A stretch of DNA of 64,000 nt from UBA1351 sp963677625 (GTDB taxonomy: Bacteria > Bacillota > Clostridia > Lachnospirales > Vallitaleaceae), in contig CAXXSW010000007.1 of assembly GCA_963677625.2 (NCBI GenBank), forward strand, positions 62,001-126,000, read 5' to 3'. A program made the position numbers and the translations under genes. This document shows positions 9,007 through 17,526 of the stretch, one piece after another (position 1 is the first letter of the stretch; each line of letters starts with the position of its first letter). The notes under the pieces are model-generated. The model had not been told where the DNA came from and searched no databases. It was given only the letters and a program-made list of their open reading frames with translations.

Positions 9007-10248
9007 CTATTTGAAGGTAATAGCATCACTATTGCAGATCATAACCTGGTAATTTTCCATATACTGGCCGACAGAACCTACCACATCTATAACCATACCC
9101 TTTTCAAGTATTTCAGGGTCGGGATAATCTTCAAGATATTTGTCTATACGAATGCTTGTATACCCTTCGTCCCCATAAACAACAATATCATAACCACCTC
9201 CATCAGCAAGATGAACACGCTCAATGGTTACATCTGTCAACCTAATCAAGTCCCCTTCTATATCTTCTCCGATTTCATCAATAGTTACATCAGTCGGGAC
9301 GACCTCATTACCTTCAGAAATTACGGTGATTTTCTTATCTACAATACTAGAAACTTCCATAAGTCCGTTATATTCAATTATCTTACCTGTTAATTCAATT
9401 TCAGTTCCAATATCGTCTAATGCTCCATAGTTATATTTGTTAGCATAGATGTAAACACTAGCAGTTCCATCTGTAATGAAGGCATTCTGCCCTATATAGT
9501 TGGTAACGACACCACGAATGGTCACAGTTGAACCTGTTTGCATAGCCTTAGCTTCCTCAATGCTTACTTCTCTAACCGTATCATCATAGTCATAGTTTGG
9601 ATCATCCTCACCCCAGATTTTAACTTTTGTCTTTTGAACTTTGGACTCTAATGTAATCATCACTGGATTGTACTTGTAATCTCCATATAAGTATTTAACC
9701 CAAGCCAAGCCTTCTTCAACTAATTGGTAGTTAAGGAGCTTGCCGTCAACCCATATCCATGCTAAAAGTCTACCGTAATCATCAACAATATCGCTTTCCA
9801 AGTCTTTTTCCAAAATAATAACTTCTGCATTTTCAAGAGCATTTTGTGTATAGGCTTTGGCTGCAAGAGCCCAGGGTTGAAGACCTGAATTTCCTGAAGT
9901 TTCAGGTGTATCAATAGCAAGGAAACGACAGGCCATAGTCATACCCCCGACCTTAAAATTGGCCGTATCACCATCGGACAAAGACTTATATTCAACAATT
10001 TCATACCCATCATCCTTAAATGTCATGCCTTCAAAATCTAGATCAGGCAAGCTTGGCATTTCATAGGCGGATTCATCTTCAAGCTCTGGATTAGATATTT
10101 CACTTGACGAGGGGTCATTCTCATAAACATCTTCAGTTACATTTTCACTTATAGAGTCATCATTATCTGTAGCACCTAAACCATCACTACTTTTACAACC
10201 TGAAAGGACCATTGATAAAATCATAATGACTAATAGTATTTTTTTCAT
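9007..10248 (-). CDS. Lipoprotein thermonuclease (SNase domain) with C-terminal OB-fold
   Basis: 413 aa. Lipoprotein signal with lipobox LSGC (Cys about 18), an acidic linker, then a staphylococcal-nuclease domain (about 85-225). The catalytic set is present: Asp in SDGDTANF, Arg in CRFLAIDTPE with its Glu, and Arg in DDYGRLLAW. A C-terminal OB-fold-like domain (about 240-330: VTIRGVVTNYIGQNAFITDG) plus a further beta-rich segment probably binds nucleic acid. Calcium-dependent cleavage of extracellular DNA/RNA at the cell surface is expected. GAGGT lies 6 nt before the ATG. With nrnA downstream, the pair could take outside nucleic acid to oligonucleotides and then to mononucleotides; that pathway is inference. 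Confidence 0.9.
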   Translation of the reverse strand: MKKILLVIMILSMVLSGCKSSDGLGATDNDDSISENVTEDVYENDPSSSEISNPELEDESAYEMPSLPDLDFEGMTFKDDGYEIVEYKSLSDGDTANFKVGGMTMACRFLAIDTPETSGNSGLQPWALAAKAYTQNALENAEVIILEKDLESDIVDDYGRLLAWIWVDGKLLNYQLVEEGLAWVKYLYGDYKYNPVMITLESKVQKTKVKIWGEDDPNYDYDDTVREVSIEEAKAMQTGSTVTIRGVVTNYIGQNAFITDGTASVYIYANKYNYGALDDIGTEIELTGKIIEYNGLMEVSSIVDKKITVISEGNEVVPTDVTIDEIGEDIEGDLIRLTDVTIERVHLADGGGYDIVVYGDEGYTSIRIDKYLEDYPDPEILEKGMVIDVVGSVGQYMENYQVMICNSDAITFK

Positions 10249-10332
10249 ATTTTACCTCTTCGCATGCTTTTTTGAAATATAAATGATTTTTTTCCTATAA
10301 TATGAAATGATACATATATTTCTTATTATAGG

Positions 10333-10363
10333 AAAAAAAGTTGCCTATATTATAGGCAACTTT
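10333..10363 (-). terminator. Intrinsic terminator after the sugar-binding protein gene
   Basis: Read on the minus strand, AAGTTGCCTATA and TATAGGCAACTT form a 12-bp stem with a short loop, followed by a run of T residues. It sits 15 nt past the stop at 10378. Confidence 0.85.
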
Positions 10364-10377
10364 AACATTTCACTTAA

Positions 10378-11763
10378 TTATTGTAAAGATGACATAGCGT
10401 CACTTATTGCTTGATCAACAGTCTTAAGACCTGCTATAGCTTCCTCAACAGCTGTTCCCACTGCTACACGGTAGTCATAGGAATCTGGGAAAATTGGGTC
10501 AAAGATATAATCAGAACCTTCATAAGAAGTACCTACAGATTTTGTTGGGTTAACACCTGATTCAACAAATTCAAGGTATTCAGGAAGTTCACGAGCTGAT
10601 TGACGCACTGGAAGATAACCAGTATTCATTGCCCAGTAAGCAGTTACTTCAGGACTCATTAAATAATTCATGAAAATAAATGTAGCAATTTGTTCTTCTT
10701 CTGAAGATTTTAACATGAACATATTAGAACCTTGTTGAATAACTTTACGTTCAGAACCCATTGGAACTTGTGCGCAATCCCATTCAAATTCATCAGAACC
10801 GATGTAGGCAGAGCCTGAAGTTGATCCAATAAACATAACGGCATCACCATTATTAAAAGGACCTGACATGTATTTATCTTCTCCTGCTGCTCTAAAGTAT
10901 CCTCCATCAACCCCATCAACAAAGAATTGAAGAGCTTCCCTTGCTTCTGGAGTATCAAACAAGACATCACCATTAGCATTTGTGTAGTCACCACCGTATT
11001 GTTGAACCCAAGTGATAAAGAGGTTTTCAAGTGAGTCGTAACCAAACGCTGGTTTACCAAGGATATCACTAGCTGCTATAGAAACATTTTTCAGTTCTTC
11101 AAGGGTAGTAGGAACTTCTAAACCATTCTCTTCAAAGAAGGTTTTGTTATAGTACATTACTTCTGTTGACTTGTTAAAAGGTAGTGAGTAGAAACCACCA
11201 TCTGGGTATGAAGAGTTCTCAATTCTATAACCTTCAAGAATATCATCAAAATCACTGATACCATAATCAGCATTTGTGATATAATCGTCAAGTTTCACCA
11301 CTTTTTCTGATTGAGTGTAAATAATAATGTTGTTACCATAAGCTTGAGCCAAGTTAGGAATCTCATCAGTTTGAAGAGCAGCCATCACCTTTGCGTGAAG
11401 GTCAGAATAACCACCTTGGTATGTTGGAACAACTGTAATTCCGTATTCATTGGAAGCATTGAAATCTGAACAGATTTTCTCAACAACCTCTGAGTAATCG
11501 CCACTCATTGCATGCCAGAACTGAAGTTCAATGCCTTCTGATAAAGTGAATGGTTCAGCTACCTCTTCTGTTTCTTTACTTTCTTCTGCTTGACTTGCAG
11601 TTTCATTTGACGCATCATCTGAAGTTTCTTTTGAAGCTGATTCATCAGCTGCTGTTTCCTTTGTGTCATTTGTTTGATTTGTGTCAGCATCTTTACTACC
11701 ACATCCAGCAAATAATGATGCAGTCAGTACCAAAGCCAACAGTAATGATAAGAGTTTCTTCAT
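10378..11763 (-). CDS. ABC sugar-binding lipoprotein (family 1 solute-binding protein)
   Basis: 461 aa from the ATG at 11763, which has GGGAGG 7 nt upstream; the longer frame to 11820 adds only an unlikely leader. Lipobox FAGC, then a Thr/Glu/Ala/Ser-rich linker (about 25-70) and an extracellular substrate-binding domain of the UgpB/maltodextrin type (LQFWHAMSGDYSEVVEKI, MYYNKTFFEENGLEVP, MFIGSTSG). Aromatic residues in the later part suit sugar stacking. It is last in its operon behind two permeases with a 148-nt gap, allowing higher or separate expression. The actual sugar, or glycerol-3-phosphate derivative, cannot be told. Confidence 0.9.
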   Translation of the reverse strand: MKKLLSLLLALVLTASLFAGCGSKDADTNQTNDTKETAADESASKETSDDASNETASQAEESKETEEVAEPFTLSEGIELQFWHAMSGDYSEVVEKICSDFNASNEYGITVVPTYQGGYSDLHAKVMAALQTDEIPNLAQAYGNNIIIYTQSEKVVKLDDYITNADYGISDFDDILEGYRIENSSYPDGGFYSLPFNKSTEVMYYNKTFFEENGLEVPTTLEELKNVSIAASDILGKPAFGYDSLENLFITWVQQYGGDYTNANGDVLFDTPEAREALQFFVDGVDGGYFRAAGEDKYMSGPFNNGDAVMFIGSTSGSAYIGSDEFEWDCAQVPMGSERKVIQQGSNMFMLKSSEEEQIATFIFMNYLMSPEVTAYWAMNTGYLPVRQSARELPEYLEFVESGVNPTKSVGTSYEGSDYIFDPIFPDSYDYRVAVGTAVEEAIAGLKTVDQAISDAMSSLQ

Positions 11764-11911
11764 TCTCTTTTCCTCCCTAAAATGTAAATGTTCATGTACA
11801 TGTATAATCAAAGTCGTCATATGTTTTTTTAATCTCTACATAAAACAACTCATGATTCAATTGTGTTTACTAAGCAAGTAATTCTTAAGCAGACTCAATT
11901 CTCCAACAAGC

Positions 11912-12751
11912 CTATCCCTTGACGCCGCCTCCTGCAACACCCTCAAGGATATATTTTCTAGCAATAATATAGATAAGAAGTAAGGGTAGAACAACTATAG
12001 TTCCTGCAACCATTAAAAGTTGATAATCTGTACCGGCGTCATTACTAAAGTATTTCAAGGCTACAGACAGAACACGCTTTTCCTCCTTATTGGTTACCAT
12101 TAATGGCCAGAGATATGCATTCCAGGATGCAATCCAGTTGAATAGAAAAATAGTGACTAAAGCATTTTTAGAGTTAGGCACCATAATAGTCCACAAGTAC
12201 TTCCAATCTCCGCAACCATCAACCTTAGCAGCATCGTAGAGTTCCTTAGGTACTGCCATAAAAAATTGACGTAAAAGGTATATATAAAAAGCAGACGCTG
12301 TATAAGGTACAATCAAGGCCCACAAATTATCAGCAAGTCCTAGGTCAACTGTCACGGTCTTGTAGTTGGTTAAAAACAAAAGCTGTCCTGGAATCATCAA
12401 AGTTGCTAGCATAAGCGAAAATATGATTTTCTTGCCTCTAAATTCAAGAACTGCAAAGGCATATGCTGCAAGTATAGTAGTAAACAGCGTAATTAAGCTA
12501 TTCATCAAAGATACAAATACTGTATTCTTGAAGAAAAGATCAAATGGGGCAATTTCCAGTGCTTCCTTATAGTTCCCCCAGTGGAAGACTTTTGGAAACC
12601 AAATAACAGGATTAGCAATAATCTCATTATAACTTTTTACTGATCCAGTTAACATCCAATAAAAGGGAAACATAAGTACAATGGCAAAGCCAATCAGTAC
12701 AAAATAAATAACAACTTTCTTAAAAATCTTCATCATATGTTCTGCAGTCAT
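11912..12751 (-). CDS. ABC sugar permease, MalG/UgpE type
   Basis: 279 aa from the ATG at 12751, behind a G-rich GGGGGGAAG site that overlaps the upstream stop. Typical six-helix carbohydrate permease with N-terminal FPFYWMLTGSVKSYNEI and EAA loop PKELYDAAKVDGCGDWKYLWTI (about 170-190), which docks the ATPase. No ATPase gene lies in this operon, so it probably borrows a shared MsmK/UgpC-type ATPase coded elsewhere, as is common in Firmicutes. Confidence 0.92.
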   Translation of the reverse strand: MTAEHMMKIFKKVVIYFVLIGFAIVLMFPFYWMLTGSVKSYNEIIANPVIWFPKVFHWGNYKEALEIAPFDLFFKNTVFVSLMNSLITLFTTILAAYAFAVLEFRGKKIIFSLMLATLMIPGQLLFLTNYKTVTVDLGLADNLWALIVPYTASAFYIYLLRQFFMAVPKELYDAAKVDGCGDWKYLWTIMVPNSKNALVTIFLFNWIASWNAYLWPLMVTNKEEKRVLSVALKYFSNDAGTDYQLLMVAGTIVVLPLLLIYIIARKYILEGVAGGGVKG

Positions 12752-12764
12752 TTTTTCTTCCCCC

Positions 12765-13649
12765 CTAATACTCATCATTTCTGTTGATTACTTTATTCTG
12801 TACGAATGTCATAATCAGAATCATCAGGAACAGTAGAACAGCCGCAGCCGCAGCTTTTGGATATTTATTGGCATTGTAAAAAACATCATATACGTAATAA
12901 ACAATGGTTGATGCTGAATTAGCAGGACCTCCATTGCCAAACAAACCGATAACCTCAATATAAGTCTTCAAGGATCCGATGACTGATACAATAGAGATAT
13001 AGGTTATGACAGGCATAAGCTGAGGAAGAGTCACACGGAGAAAAATCTGTACAGGGTTGGCACCATCTACTTGGGCCGCTTCAAAATAGGTTTTATCAAT
13101 ATTGCTGATTCCTGCCAAAAAGACAACAATCTTAAAGGCCAAGCCAGACCAAACACCGAAAATCATCAAGGAAACCATAGCGTAATTCGCATCTCCTAGC
13201 CAAGAAATCGATTGGTCACTACCAAAAAGTTTTAGGATATAGTTAAGCACACCATAATCAGAGTGAAAAATAACCCGAAAGGCAAGTCCGATTGCCATTA
13301 AGTTTGTAACATAAGGTACAAAATAGATATTCTGAAAAATCTGCCATCCCTTAACCTTAGAATTAAGAAATGCTGCGATCACTAGTGATATAGCTATAGA
13401 TACAGGTACAACAATAATGGTATACTTAAATGTATTAATAACTGATAGAAAAAACTTACTGTCCTTCATCACGGAATAATAATTCTTAAGACCAAAACCA
13501 GATCCGGTATGCTTAAAGATATTGTATTCAAGGAAAAAGCTCATATAAATAGAACGAAGCATTGGATAGATAACAAATACTCCTATCACCAATAATGCCG
13601 GAAACAAAAATAAATAAGCTTTAAGATCATCACTTAACTTGTGTTTCAT
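12765..13649 (-). CDS. ABC sugar permease, MalF/UgpA type
   Basis: 294 aa from the ATG at 13649, with TAGGTGG 5 nt upstream. Six predicted helices begin at AYLFLFPALLVIGVFVIYP, and the EAA loop is DKTYFEAAQVDGANPVQIFLRV. It forms the heterodimeric channel with the next gene, 13 nt downstream. First gene of the permease-permease-binding protein operon. The 210 nt upstream contain a possible TTTACA/TAATAC promoter near 13735-13760 but no clear operator. Confidence 0.92.
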   Translation of the reverse strand: MKHKLSDDLKAYLFLFPALLVIGVFVIYPMLRSIYMSFFLEYNIFKHTGSGFGLKNYYSVMKDSKFFLSVINTFKYTIIVVPVSIAISLVIAAFLNSKVKGWQIFQNIYFVPYVTNLMAIGLAFRVIFHSDYGVLNYILKLFGSDQSISWLGDANYAMVSLMIFGVWSGLAFKIVVFLAGISNIDKTYFEAAQVDGANPVQIFLRVTLPQLMPVITYISIVSVIGSLKTYIEVIGLFGNGGPANSASTIVYYVYDVFYNANKYPKAAAAAVLLFLMILIMTFVQNKVINRNDEY

Positions 13650-13859
13650 TATATCCACCTACCCTATTATTTGTGCCTTTCTTACAAAAGTAAGGGACAC
13701 TCTTTAATAGAATATCCCAACAGTATTATCTTAATATGAAATTAATGTAAAGTCTAGAGTGATTTTGCCTTAATATTTGATCTTTTTTTGTTTATTACGG
13801 TATTTGACACATTCATATCATTACATCATGACATTACGACAGTAATATCTTCTGAATTA

Positions 13860-15656
13860 CTAGTCAATTTCCGGTAATAATAAGGTAAAAATCGTCCCTT
13901 TTCCCACTTGACTATCAACTATAATTTTACCTTTATGTAGTTCTACAACTTCCTTAGCAATAGACAAACCTAAACCATGTCCTTCAACTTCCCTTCCCCT
14001 ACTTTTATCCACGCGGTAAAAACGGGTAAAAATTGATTTGAGGTCTTCTTCTGGTATTCCCTTTCCTGTATCTTCAATACGGATTTCAATATATTTTTTC
14101 TTTCTATCTCGTCTTTTCCTGGCCCTGATATTGACTTTTCCACCTTCCTGATTATATTTAATGGCATTATCCACAAGTATTGAAATTAGAGAATTAAGAA
14201 GTTGTCGGTCTCCATTTACCATTAAATTCTCTTCACGATTAACTTGAATATCAATATCCTTCCTCTTGCCAATATACTGGTAACTGTCCTTGTTAGATTC
14301 AAGTATCTGCCCCATCTCCAAGGGCTCTTTGGAAAACTTGACTGTTCCAGCATCATATCTTGCCAACTTAAGAAGTCTTTCAACCAATTCTTTCATCCTC
14401 TTAGTTTCAGCTCGAATACCAGTAACCACTTCCTTTCCAAAGTCATCCTGAATGAATTCACCTTCATCTAAGGTATCACAAGAGAGTAAAACAACACTAA
14501 TAGGAGTTCTAAGCTCATGGGATGCATCTGCTAAAAACCTTTGCTTACTGTAATAAGCTTCCTTAATGGGTTTAATCATACGGCCAGCAATAAAATACCC
14601 AATCCCTGCAGAAGCAAATATCCCAATGCCTAAACTTAATATAAGAATATGAAAAAGATTATCCAAGGTCTGATCCACAATACTTACATCTCTTCCCACT
14701 GTATAGTAGCCTACCGTTTCATTTCGGACCACTATTGGAAGTTTTTGCACAATAAAAGCTACCTGTTCAGCCTCTCCAACTCTAAAGACCTCAGGCTTAT
14801 CTTTTACTTCCATCTCTTTGCTTTTTTCAGCTAAAACCTCATTCCATTGATTGAAGTCATTTTTCCACTTAAGAAGTTGACCTTCCTGGTCATAAATAAA
14901 ATAAAAAGAAAACGCATCAAAAGTTTTCGGAATAATCAGCTCCTGACCATCTGCACCATGAATTTCATTCTCTCTAACTTCACTTGATGATTGAAAGGGT
15001 TTATAATTGTAAAGAGGACCAGAGGCCAGTGCTAGCAATGGACTTCCTCCATAGCCGATGTCGTCATCTTTATCTTCCTTTTCACTGTCATCTTCATCCT
15101 TTTCTTTATCTTCACCTTTGTCTTGACTCTCCTTCTCTTCTCCACCTTCTTCATCCTGATCACTATCAGAATGGCCTTCTTGAGATGGCTCTTCTTGAGA
15201 TGGCTCTTCTTGAGATGGCTCTTCTTGAGACCTATCTTCATGGGAAGTATCTTCTACATTCTTTTCTTCCTCTTGATTGTCTTTTTCGTCCCCCTCTTGT
15301 TTATCATCTTCATTATATCCTTGTTCATCCAGAGAATCACCTCCAGAATCTTCAACCGAATCATCAAGGGAATCGTTTTTGCCATCCTCAGTTGAGTGTG
15401 AATCCAATTCTATTTCAAAACCCGACTGTTCCGCATCTTCGGGTATACCATCAATGACATGTTGTTCCTCATCTATAATTTCTTGTGTCCATTCTGTCTC
15501 AGAAATACTAGCTATCATTCGATTAGTTTCAGCAAGAATCTGTGATTCATTATAAGTAGCCAGAAGAAAATAAACTGCCGCAGAAGTTGCTGTAAGTACA
15601 ACTAAAAGTATAAGACTAAAAACCAGGGCAAGGTGCAACTGCATTCTTCTAAACAT
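13860..15656 (-). CDS. Sensor histidine kinase with a very acidic extracytoplasmic domain
   Basis: 598 aa. The ATG at 15656 has GGAGGTG just upstream, one nucleotide past the response-regulator stop. TM1 is about 6-29. An outside region of about 300 residues includes a low-complexity stretch (about 57-200) almost wholly Asp, Glu, Ser, Lys and Gln, with four near-perfect SQEEP/SQEG units (143-160). A folded part follows (to about 333), then TM2 (about 334-358), HAMP-like linker, H-box SHELRTP (His about 380), DNAIKYN, DTGKGIPE and GHGLGLSIAKEV. A full kinase core is present. The acidic stretch could bind metal cations or cationic peptides; its neighbours, a ferric-reductase-like protein and a His-rich haem protein, favour metal, but this is inference. 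Confidence 0.92.
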   Translation of the reverse strand: MFRRMQLHLALVFSLILLVVLTATSAAVYFLLATYNESQILAETNRMIASISETEWTQEIIDEEQHVIDGIPEDAEQSGFEIELDSHSTEDGKNDSLDDSVEDSGGDSLDEQGYNEDDKQEGDEKDNQEEEKNVEDTSHEDRSQEEPSQEEPSQEEPSQEGHSDSDQDEEGGEEKESQDKGEDKEKDEDDSEKEDKDDDIGYGGSPLLALASGPLYNYKPFQSSSEVRENEIHGADGQELIIPKTFDAFSFYFIYDQEGQLLKWKNDFNQWNEVLAEKSKEMEVKDKPEVFRVGEAEQVAFIVQKLPIVVRNETVGYYTVGRDVSIVDQTLDNLFHILILSLGIGIFASAGIGYFIAGRMIKPIKEAYYSKQRFLADASHELRTPISVVLLSCDTLDEGEFIQDDFGKEVVTGIRAETKRMKELVERLLKLARYDAGTVKFSKEPLEMGQILESNKDSYQYIGKRKDIDIQVNREENLMVNGDRQLLNSLISILVDNAIKYNQEGGKVNIRARKRRDRKKKYIEIRIEDTGKGIPEEDLKSIFTRFYRVDKSRGREVEGHGLGLSIAKEVVELHKGKIIVDSQVGKGTIFTLLLPEID

Positions 15657-15657
15657 A

Positions 15658-16326
15658 CTACACCTCCATCTTATAGCCAATACCGCGAACGGTAACGATT
15701 ATCTTATCTTTAGACTTCACCTTAATCTTTTTACGAAGTAGACGTATATAAGCCTCCAGATTATTTTCGGTTATTTCCCCATCAATACCCCAAACCCGGT
15801 CTATAAGAGTAGCCCGGGTTATAGTATTTCCTGCATTTTCGAAAAGGAGTTCAAATAGCAAATATTCTTTTTTTGAAAAGTCAAACGCATCATCCTTATA
15901 ATAGGCCTTTTGCTGGGTCCTATCAATCTTAAAGTCTCCTTTAGCTACTTGATCACTTCTGATGCTTTTACTGGATCGTCTCTCAAGAGCTCTAAGTCTG
16001 GCTTTCAGTTCTCTAAATTCAAAGGGTTTAACCAAGTAGTCATCTGCTCCTGACTCAAGTCCCTTAATCTTATTATCCAGGGTATCTTTAGCTGTTAGCA
16101 TAAGGATACCACCTTCGTATCCATTCAATCTCATGGCCTTACAAGCTTCTATTCCGTCCATCTCCGGCATCATCCAATCCAGAATAATAAGATCATAGGT
16201 ATTTATTGATACATATTCCAAGGCTTCAAATCCATTATGGGCATGGTCCACCTCATACCCCTCCTTTTTCAAGAGATGAATGAGTAACTTTGCTATCTTT
16301 TCTTCATCTTCAGCCAATAAAATCAT
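15658..16326 (-). CDS. OmpR-family response regulator
   Basis: 222 aa. Receiver domain with acidic pocket EDEE, phospho-acceptor Asp in LIILDWMMP (about residue 51), Thr in MLTAKD and Lys in YLVKPFEF. A winged-helix DNA-binding domain (about 125-222) ends VRGIGYKMEV. It pairs with the adjacent kinase (1-nt gap). AGGTAGGT precedes the ATG. A likely target is the repeat region upstream of the ferric-reductase operon (18897-18926), where 11-bp direct repeats of the kind bound by OmpR-type dimers occur. Confidence 0.95.
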   Translation of the reverse strand: MILLAEDEEKIAKLLIHLLKKEGYEVDHAHNGFEALEYVSINTYDLIILDWMMPEMDGIEACKAMRLNGYEGGILMLTAKDTLDNKIKGLESGADDYLVKPFEFRELKARLRALERRSSKSIRSDQVAKGDFKIDRTQQKAYYKDDAFDFSKKEYLLFELLFENAGNTITRATLIDRVWGIDGEITENNLEAYIRLLRKKIKVKSKDKIIVTVRGIGYKMEV

Positions 16327-16377
16327 AGGGTTTACCTACCTTTTCTATTGTTTTTTGTCACTTGTTCCACTCTTCTC

Positions 16378-16406
16378 ATTATACCATAGCTTCTTATTTA
16401 GGACAG
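16378..16406 (-). promoter_or_regulatory. Predicted promoter of the two-component genes
   Basis: Minus strand: CTGTCC (16406-16401), a 17-bp spacer and an extended -10 TGGTATAAT with TATAAT at 16383-16378. It gives the two-component pair its own start independent of the upstream cytochrome-b5 gene. Confidence 0.6.
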
Positions 16407-16473
16407 CCCACTCTCCTAAGCTATTATAAGATCTAAGCTTTAATATATACTTAATAACATACTGACATATTAT

Positions 16474-17493
16474 TTAATCATCATCTTCATGATCGTCATG
16501 ATCGTCATGATCTTCATGGTCTTCATGGTCTTCGTGGTCTTCATGGTCTTCATGGTCTTCGTGGTCTTTGATTTCATCTTGTTCACCATCTTGGTTTTCG
16601 TCCCCATATTTTCCATCCTCAACTACCGTATTATTAGTGGCTGGTTCTGAACTAGTAGTCGACCCAGTAGAACTTGTATTATTTGTTGTGGTGTCACCTG
16701 AATAGGAAGCAGAGTATGTCCCTACAACAATTGCCAAATCTAATATGGATTGACTATGAGGCGATGAGGCGAAGGCTGATGTAACATCTTTACCTGCCTG
16801 AACACCATGATGACTTCCATTCGACCATGCTCCAACATCAGTTACATCGTATACAGTGCCACTGACTGCTATATAGGCCCTACTACCATTTTGGCCATCA
16901 AAATTTGCCAAACTTGTAACATTAAAGGTATTAGTGGCTGTCTGTTTATTTATTACTTGTGTATCCTGTTGACCTGTTACTTGTGTATCCTGTTGACTGG
17001 CTGAGCTGACTACATCTGCTGGTTTGTTTTCTACAGGGGCGCTTTCACTAATCAAGACTCCAACTAGCTCTGCCTTATTCAAGATTGAGGCCGAATGAGG
17101 TGAACGGCTAAAAGCATCTGTCAAATCCTGACCCGCACTGTAACCATGATGCTCGCCAATTTTCCATGCAAAGAGACCAGTCACATCATAGATTTTTCCG
17201 TCGATAGCAATATATGCTGGATTACCGTTTTTACCATCATAAGCTGACAATTCCTCTAAAGTCATATTTTCACTTGTATCGGCACTGGTATCGACTACTG
17301 AACTTGCTGTATCTAGCTGCTTATTATCCAAGAAACTGAACACTCCTGATGCCTGTCCACCATCTGACATACTTACCTCTTTAGTCGATATTCCCATCTG
17401 GGCAAAGACATCAGTTACTACCCAAAAAACCATGGCTACAGATGTCAATATTAAGATACTCATCATAATCTTTCCTACTTTTTTAAATTTCAT
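16474..17493 (-). CDS. Exported protein with two cytochrome-b5-like haem domains and a His/Asp/Glu repeat tail
   Basis: 339 aa from the ATG at 17493 (GGAGGTAGG upstream). An N-terminal signal/anchor helix (about 8-32) leads to two copies of a bacterial cytochrome-b5-like domain (about 79-147 and 194-260). Each carries AYIA-DG/SG-YDVT, a His-His pair (GEHHG and GSHHG), an AGxDLT/DVT segment and SPHS; the conserved histidines are the expected haem ligands. A Ser/Thr-rich linker precedes about 30 residues of HED/HDD triplets (from about 310 to the end), which could bind metal. It lies 33 nt after the ferric-reductase-like gene, so the two probably form an electron-transfer pair. Haem binding is not proven by sequence. 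Confidence 0.8.
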   Translation of the reverse strand: MKFKKVGKIMMSILILTSVAMVFWVVTDVFAQMGISTKEVSMSDGGQASGVFSFLDNKQLDTASSVVDTSADTSENMTLEELSAYDGKNGNPAYIAIDGKIYDVTGLFAWKIGEHHGYSAGQDLTDAFSRSPHSASILNKAELVGVLISESAPVENKPADVVSSASQQDTQVTGQQDTQVINKQTATNTFNVTSLANFDGQNGSRAYIAVSGTVYDVTDVGAWSNGSHHGVQAGKDVTSAFASSPHSQSILDLAIVVGTYSASYSGDTTTNNTSSTGSTTSSEPATNNTVVEDGKYGDENQDGEQDEIKDHEDHEDHEDHEDHEDHEDHDDHDDHEDDD

Positions 17494-17526
17494 TTTCCTA
17501 CCTCCAAATCTAAATTCAATTATCAA

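Noticed and set aside
14984..15555. Long plus-strand open frames opposite the sensor kinase
   Set aside because: They are antisense to the acidic repeat region, have Leu/His/Ser-rich low-complexity translations and no ribosome site.
16480..16565. Possible CRISPR-like array
   Set aside because: The 9-nt periodic repeats are in frame and code the HED tail; there are no spacers or cas genes.
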